NCBI GenBank assembly: GCA_013816275.1 | Contig: JACDER010000024.1 | Span: 1-10,182 of the forward strand | DNA length: 10,182 nt | Direction of reading: 5' to 3' | DNA from: Actinomycetota bacterium | GTDB lineage: Bacteria > Actinomycetota > Thermoleophilia > Gaiellales > Gaiellaceae | Shown here: positions 6,634 through 10,182 of the stretch, piece after piece | Layout of the letters: every line of letters starts with the position of its first letter | Numbering within the stretch: the stretch's first letter is position 1 | Made by a program: the position numbers and the translations under genes | Notes under the pieces: model-generated | The model's database searches: none | What the model saw: the letters and a program-made list of their open reading frames with translations, nothing else | Told to the model about the DNA's origin: nothing

Positions 6634-6974
6634 TGCATGCCGCCCCGGTGGATCTGCTGGTCGAACACGTCCGGCGCTTCAACGAGGGGATGCGCTCCGG
6701 CGATTTCGCCCCGATGATCGCGGGGTTCACGCCCGACGCCGAGATGATGTTCGAGGGCGCCCCCATCGGCCCGTTCCTCGGCCGGGATGCAATCGCGGAG
6801 GCCTATGACCGGCACCCGCCCGACGACGAGATCCTGCTTCTCGGGGAGCCTCGCCTCGAAGGCGACGTCGTCGAGTCCGACTACGCCTGGGTAGCCAAGG
6901 GAACGCGCGCCGGCCGGATCATCCTCACCGTCCGGGACGGCGCGATCGCGCGGTTGGTCGTCACGTTCGAGTAG
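6633..6974 (+). CDS. SnoaL/NTF2-like domain protein
   Basis: A single-domain cytoplasmic protein of 113 residues with the cone-shaped NTF2-like pattern. A first helix (VDLLVEHVRRFNEGMRSGD) is followed by a segment with FTPDAEMMFEG, then GPFLGRDAIAEAY, and later strands ending in ILTVRDGAIARLVVTFE. These are hallmarks of the SnoaL-like polyketide cyclase / steroid isomerase-like group. Members bind small hydrophobic ligands or catalyse isomerisations, and the substrate cannot be read here. The GTG start shares its first base with the last base of the YmdB stop codon (TAGTG), and GGTGGA nine bases upstream can serve as ribosome site. Coupling to ymdB suggests shared expression, not necessarily shared function. 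Confidence 0.85.
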   Translation: MHAAPVDLLVEHVRRFNEGMRSGDFAPMIAGFTPDAEMMFEGAPIGPFLGRDAIAEAYDRHPPDDEILLLGEPRLEGDVVESDYAWVAKGTRAGRIILTVRDGAIARLVVTFE

Positions 6975-6978
6975 GCGA

Positions 6979-7077
6979 TCAAGGGCGCACGAGGCCCTTC
7001 AGGGCGCCCTCGAAGAACGGATCCTGCGGCACCTTGAGCGAGCCCGAGAACGGATAGTCGGAGACGAGCGTTCTCAC
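6979..7077 (-). CDS. Possible 32-residue ORF after the GT87 gene
   Basis: A GTG overlapping the GT87 stop codon as GTGA opens a 32-codon frame ending in TGA, 4 bp from the stop of the convergent NTF2-like gene. Nearly all codons (28 of 32 by my count) end in G or C, and the peptide is not low-complexity: it begins VRTLVSDYPFSGSL and ends FFEGALKGLVRP. I do not recognise it. It could be a translationally coupled small protein, a remnant of a longer gene, or chance in G/C-rich DNA. Confidence 0.4.
   Translation of the reverse strand: MRTLVSDYPFSGSLKVPQDPFFEGALKGLVRP
6982..7010. terminator. Hairpin between convergent operons
   Basis: AGGGCGC (6982-6988) and GCGCCCT (7004-7010) can pair over a 15-base loop, and a smaller GCCC-TTCA-GGGC hairpin is nested there. 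It sits just after the NTF2-like gene, where both operons should end. No T-run follows on either strand, and it lies inside the possible small ORF, so an intrinsic terminator is only a suggestion. Confidence 0.25.
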
Positions 7078-8315
7078 GGCGCCCGGATCCTAAGCGTTCG
7101 CCGGGGCGACGCGAGCACGGCGAGCAGGCCGACCAGCACCAGATCGCGGACGAGCACCGTCCAGGAGGCGAGCTCGTCGAAGTGGAGCGCGAAGTCCCAG
7201 TAGCGGTAGGGGAAGTAGGTCTGGGTGAGCATCGCGGCGACCGCCAGGAGGCCGGAGGCGACGACCCCGCGCCGCCCCCAGACGAGGGGCACCAGTGGAA
7301 CGAGCCAGATCAGGTACTGCGGCGAGAGCACTTTCCCGAGAGCGATGTACGAGAGGAGGGCGATCGCGGACGCCCGGACGAAGCGCTCGCGTCCCGGCTC
7401 GCCTCGTGCGAACCAGATCCAGGTGGCGATGATCGCGGCGTCCTGAACGATCGACTGGATCACGGCGAGCGCGTTCGGGAGCGAGCCGGCGAGATTTTGC
7501 GAGCCGTGACTCGAGCTCATCGTCACGCCGAGCCCGAACAGGTGATGCAGGCCGAGCAGCACCGCCGCTCCCAGGCTCTCGAGCTGAAGCGGGCGGCCCA
7601 CTTGCTCCGAGAGGCTGTGCAAGACGCCTCCCGGCGCCAGGATCAGGAATGGGAGGAAGCAGGCGAGGGCGACCGCGGCGAAGGTGCCCCCACACAGGAG
7701 CGCTTCCCTCCGCCCGCGCCGTCTCCACACATAGGCGAGCCCGAGTGGGAGAAGCAGAGCCGGGTAGAGCTTCGCCGTGAAGCCGAGCGCGAGGACGACG
7801 TGGCCGAGGCGGACTCGGCCCGCGACAAGGCAGGCGATCGCTCCCGCGGTCAGCGCCGCGGGCCACAGGTCGAACCGGGTGAGGATCACCGGCCCCACCA
7901 GGAGAGGCGCAACCCCCGCGAAGCCCAGCGCGGCCGCGAGCCGGGCCGGGCCGGCGCCGAGGCTCGTCAGCGCGGCTGCCATCAGCGCGACCATCGCGCC
8001 GCCGCAGAAGAGCATCATCCATTCGAAACGGCGCTCGAACACCTCCGAGGAGGGATCGCCGATCGCCGGAATCGCGAAGAACGGAAGCGCGGCCGGCGGA
8101 TACTCGAGCCTGATGTCGCGATAGGGGACCTCCCCGTCGACGATCTGCTTCCCGTATTGCTGGTAGAGCGGCGTGTCCTTGACCGGGTCGTGAGTGAAGA
8201 AGCCGACGTGGAGCAGTCCCCACGAGGCGGAGAACAATCCGATCGCCAGCGCGGCCACGACGGCCGCGAATGGGATCTCAGCCTGCCGGGACCAGCGCTC
8301 GAGGCGTGTGCTCAC
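7074..8315 (-). CDS. GT87 (DUF2029) family polytopic glycosyltransferase
   Basis: A 413-residue integral membrane protein with about a dozen predicted helices from residue 15 to 404, the layout of GT-C enzymes that use polyprenyl-phosphate sugars at the outer face of the membrane. The first external loop carries THDPVKDTPLYQQYGKQIVDG (about 41-61), then VPYRDIRLEYPPAALPFF (63-80). The Asp residues here (D43, D47, D66) and the DTPLY and EYPP patterns are typical of GT87 relatives of mycobacterial PimE-type mannosyltransferases. FTAKLYPALLLPLGLA (about 179-194) and KVLSPQYLIWLVPLVPL are further family marks. The GTG start overlaps the preceding gene by 38 bp without a clear ribosome site, so translation is probably coupled. 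The acceptor and the sugar cannot be told. Confidence 0.88.
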   Translation of the reverse strand: MSTRLERWSRQAEIPFAAVVAALAIGLFSASWGLLHVGFFTHDPVKDTPLYQQYGKQIVDGEVPYRDIRLEYPPAALPFFAIPAIGDPSSEVFERRFEWMMLFCGGAMVALMAAALTSLGAGPARLAAALGFAGVAPLLVGPVILTRFDLWPAALTAGAIACLVAGRVRLGHVVLALGFTAKLYPALLLPLGLAYVWRRRGRREALLCGGTFAAVALACFLPFLILAPGGVLHSLSEQVGRPLQLESLGAAVLLGLHHLFGLGVTMSSSHGSQNLAGSLPNALAVIQSIVQDAAIIATWIWFARGEPGRERFVRASAIALLSYIALGKVLSPQYLIWLVPLVPLVWGRRGVVASGLLAVAAMLTQTYFPYRYWDFALHFDELASWTVLVRDLVLVGLLAVLASPRRTLRIRAP

Positions 8316-10047
8316 GGGGGAGAGTCTCTTCGACCTTCGCCGCCTGTCGCGCCGGATAGGCGAGGAGCGCGATCGCTGCGAAGGGGAAGAACCACGGGAT
8401 GTAGAGATAGAACCAGTGCGTCAGGACGAGTTCGAAGCCGATCAGGATCGCGCCGGTCAGGGCCGCGAGTTGCAGCGGCCCCTTTCGCCGTGGAAGGAAG
8501 TACGCGACGACCGATCCGATCAGCAGCAGGCCTTCCAGCACCCACTGCACCGCGTGCAGGTTCGGGATCCCGGCCGCGTGGTACTGCCTCCAGTCCCAGA
8601 GCGAGAACGGCGACTCGCGCCCGATCTGCCAGCCGAGCGTCCGGTCCCAGAACACGCGCGCCGCGTGGAGCGGGTTCGGCTCGAGCAGGAGGATCGAGAA
8701 GGCGGCGAACGTCGCCACCAGGAATCCCGCGAGGAACGCCAGTTGAGCGCGGGGTCGCTTGGGCCCCTCCGGATACGAGAGCCAGAGCGGCGCGACCAGC
8801 AGCGCGGCGAACTTCGTCCAGCCGGCGAGCGCCGCGAAGACGCCGCGCGCCCAGTGTGACGTCGAGAGCCAGAAGCCCCAGATCAGGAGCGCGGGCATGA
8901 TCGCGTCGTTCGTGTTCGAGGTGAGGACGTACTCCGTGAACGGGTAGGCGGCCCACGCAAAGGCGAGCGTGGCGGCGAGCCGCGCCCCTCCGAAGCGGAG
9001 CCCGACCAGCGCGAGCCCGATCAGGCAGAGGACATCCCAGAGGATCGACGTCGCATGGGCGGCGGGGAGGCTGTCCCACTTTCCGCTCCAGCCGAAGATC
9101 GCCACCGCGGGCAGATAGGCCTCGTAGGCGACCGGGCCGTACGTGTCCCCTCGTTCGTTCGCCGACTCGCACCGGCCGTTCGTCTGGATGCGCTCGCGGA
9201 TCTCGCCGCTCGAGTCGGAGGGGCCGCACGGCTTGAGCGAATCCTCGACAGGCATGTGCCCGTACGGCGACTGTCCGCTCTCGATGCGGTCGGCGCCGAT
9301 CACGCCCGAGTAGCCGACGTCGATCACGCTGTGCGGCGCCTCGACGTTGATGCCGATCCGGAAGCCGAGCAAGAAGACCGTGGCCGCCGCCAGCAGCCAG
9401 ACCGGCCAGACCGGGCGGACGCTGCTGCGCGGGCTGCGGCGCGCGCCGACCCAGATGAGCCGGCCGGCCAGGTAGAACATCGGCGGGTACGCGAGCGGGA
9501 CGCTCGTGAAGATGTTCCCCTTGTTGAAGTACCAGAGCGAGACCGAGAAGAAGAGCAGCGCGATCAGGTCGAGGTTGCGCCAGCTGAGCGGCCGCCGGAT
9601 GTTGCCGAGCCCGATCAGGAAGGCGGCGCAGAAGCCGAGCCAGACCCACGTGTTGTTGATCACGGTCCCGCCGAACGCGCCGGAGTAACCGCGGGCCATC
9701 TTCCAGGCCACCTGCGCGCCGGTCCAGGCCTCGAGGACGAAACCGTTCGCGTCGTCGACGCGACCCGACGCGATCTCTCCGGCCTTGCCCCACCAGACCT
9801 TCACGTCCCACGCCGAGGTCTTCTCGTCGTAGTTCGCCTCGGTCACGCGCCCCCTCTCCGGGTACCGCGAGAGCCACGAGGAGACCTTGTGCTCGGCGAG
9901 GAAGATCGCGAGGGCGGACTTCTCGGTGAGGTGCAGGCCTTTCTTCTCCGCGCCGATCGGCGGCTGGAGCGGCGACGGGTCCTTGGCGAGCGCCGCCGGC
10001 ACGACGAGGAGCGCGAGGAGAGCCGCGACCGCGAGCGCCCGCATCAC
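8278..10047 (-). CDS. GT-C type membrane glycosyltransferase with PepSY-like N-terminal domain
   Basis: A 589-residue protein. Residues 1-21 form a signal peptide ending in ALA. Residues 35-118 are soluble and PepSY-like: a helix LTEKSALAIFLAEH, then strands with WDVKVWW and SGRVDDANGFVLEAWTG. From about 130 on there are roughly a dozen membrane helices as in GT-C transferases. A large external loop (about 234-306) contains SPYGHMP, two cysteines (274 and 293) that could form a disulfide, and GDTYGPVAYEAYLP (300-313), a pattern common in these enzymes. The C-terminal tail is cytoplasmic and charged. The start is GTG at 10047 or the next codon, ATG at 10044. It follows a GtrA-family gene by 25 bp and overlaps the GT87 gene. 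Family assignment is by overall pattern; the substrate is unknown. Confidence 0.8.
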   Translation of the reverse strand: MMRALAVAALLALLVVPAALAKDPSPLQPPIGAEKKGLHLTEKSALAIFLAEHKVSSWLSRYPERGRVTEANYDEKTSAWDVKVWWGKAGEIASGRVDDANGFVLEAWTGAQVAWKMARGYSGAFGGTVINNTWVWLGFCAAFLIGLGNIRRPLSWRNLDLIALLFFSVSLWYFNKGNIFTSVPLAYPPMFYLAGRLIWVGARRSPRSSVRPVWPVWLLAAATVFLLGFRIGINVEAPHSVIDVGYSGVIGADRIESGQSPYGHMPVEDSLKPCGPSDSSGEIRERIQTNGRCESANERGDTYGPVAYEAYLPAVAIFGWSGKWDSLPAAHATSILWDVLCLIGLALVGLRFGGARLAATLAFAWAAYPFTEYVLTSNTNDAIMPALLIWGFWLSTSHWARGVFAALAGWTKFAALLVAPLWLSYPEGPKRPRAQLAFLAGFLVATFAAFSILLLEPNPLHAARVFWDRTLGWQIGRESPFSLWDWRQYHAAGIPNLHAVQWVLEGLLLIGSVVAYFLPRRKGPLQLAALTGAILIGFELVLTHWFYLYIPWFFPFAAIALLAYPARQAAKVEETLPREHTPRALVPAG

Positions 10048-10054
10048 GTTCAGG

Positions 10055-10090
10055 TTACTTGTGGCGGGCGGGTTACTTGTGGCGGGCGGG
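10055..10090 (-). repeat. 18-bp tandem duplication over the GtrA stop codon
   Basis: Two exact adjacent copies of TTACTTGTGGCGGGCGGG (plus strand) at 10055-10072 and 10073-10090. On the minus strand each copy reads Pro-Ala-Arg-His-Lys-stop, so the last six codons including TAA are repeated in frame. The second copy is untranslated and widens the gap to the next gene from 7 to 25 bp. Confidence 0.97.
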
Positions 10091-10182
10091 GATCTTCTTG
10101 AACGACCAGAGCTTGTTGCCGACGAAGTTGAGCGGGGTCACGAGGATGATCGCGATCGCCTGCGCGACGATCTTCCCCAGCC
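10073..10182 (-). CDS. GtrA-family membrane protein, C-terminal part
   Basis: Only the last 35 residues lie in the window. They form a membrane helix (GKIVAQAIAIILVTPLNFVG, broken off at the edge) followed by NKLWSF and a short basic tail ending PARHK. The T-P-x-N-F-x-x-N-K-x-W-x-F signature is the conserved end of GtrA-like proteins, small four-helix proteins linked to moving polyprenyl-phosphate sugars across the membrane. That role fits the two GT-C transferases downstream, which would use such lipid-linked sugars. The stop is TAA at 10073-10075, followed by a second copy of the last six codons. Confidence 0.85.
   Translation of the reverse strand, partial: LGKIVAQAIAIILVTPLNFVGNKLWSFKKIPARHK

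Noticed and set aside
7182..8900. Long plus-strand frame opposite the two GT-C genes
   Set aside because: Highly charged, low-complexity translation antisense to membrane proteins with clear family motifs.
1..10182. Mobile element, CRISPR array, tRNA or prophage
   Set aside because: No transposase or integrase motif, no spaced repeat series, no tRNA-like cloverleaf and no composition break was seen. The gene set looks like ordinary chromosome.

Overview
The window is chromosomal DNA from a high-G+C bacterium. Most third codon positions are G or C, many genes start with GTG, adjacent genes overlap by a few bases, and one clear promoter drives an apparently leaderless mRNA. With the gene content (zinc-type HemB, GSA aminomutase, a YmdB-type phosphodiesterase behind a degenerate M23 protein, and GtrA/GT-C glycosyltransferases), this suggests an actinobacterium. 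My best guess is class Thermoleophilia, but that is inference from gene style and not from a marker gene.

Left block, minus strand, read from 4817 down to 1: an ABC-type ATPase and its ABC-2 permease (ATGA overlap), a small VOC/glyoxalase-fold protein, hemB (porphobilinogen synthase), hemL (glutamate-1-semialdehyde aminomutase) and the start of an unrecognised gene cut by the window edge. Gaps are 18 bp or less and several genes overlap, so this is probably one transcription unit. HemL makes 5-aminolevulinate and HemB condenses two of these to porphobilinogen, two consecutive early steps of tetrapyrrole synthesis. The substrate of the exporter is unknown.

Divergent control region, about 4818-5071: a near-consensus promoter (TTGAAA-N17-TACGGT) 7 bases before the ATG at 5072, a perfect 7+7 bp inverted repeat at 4924-4939, a possible TACGAT -10 facing the ABC operon, a possible 24-codon leader ORF, and a small hairpin next to the ATPase start.

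Middle block, plus strand, 5072-6974: a membrane-anchored M23-fold protein that has lost catalytic residues, a YmdB-family metallophosphoesterase that appears to start at CTG inside the preceding stop codon (CTGA), and a SnoaL/NTF2-like protein starting at GTG on the stop codon of its neighbour. The three are translationally coupled.

Right block, minus strand, from 10182 down to 6979: the C-terminus of a GtrA-family membrane protein, a secreted-domain/GT-C membrane protein with a PepSY-like N-terminus, a GT87 (DUF2029) GT-C glycosyltransferase overlapping it by 38 bp, and a possible 32-codon ORF joined by a GTGA overlap. It looks like an envelope glycan module that uses polyprenyl-phosphate sugars, and it converges on the middle block with 4 bp between stop codons. 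The last six codons of the GtrA gene, stop included, are duplicated in tandem. No tRNA, rRNA, insertion sequence or CRISPR array was seen.
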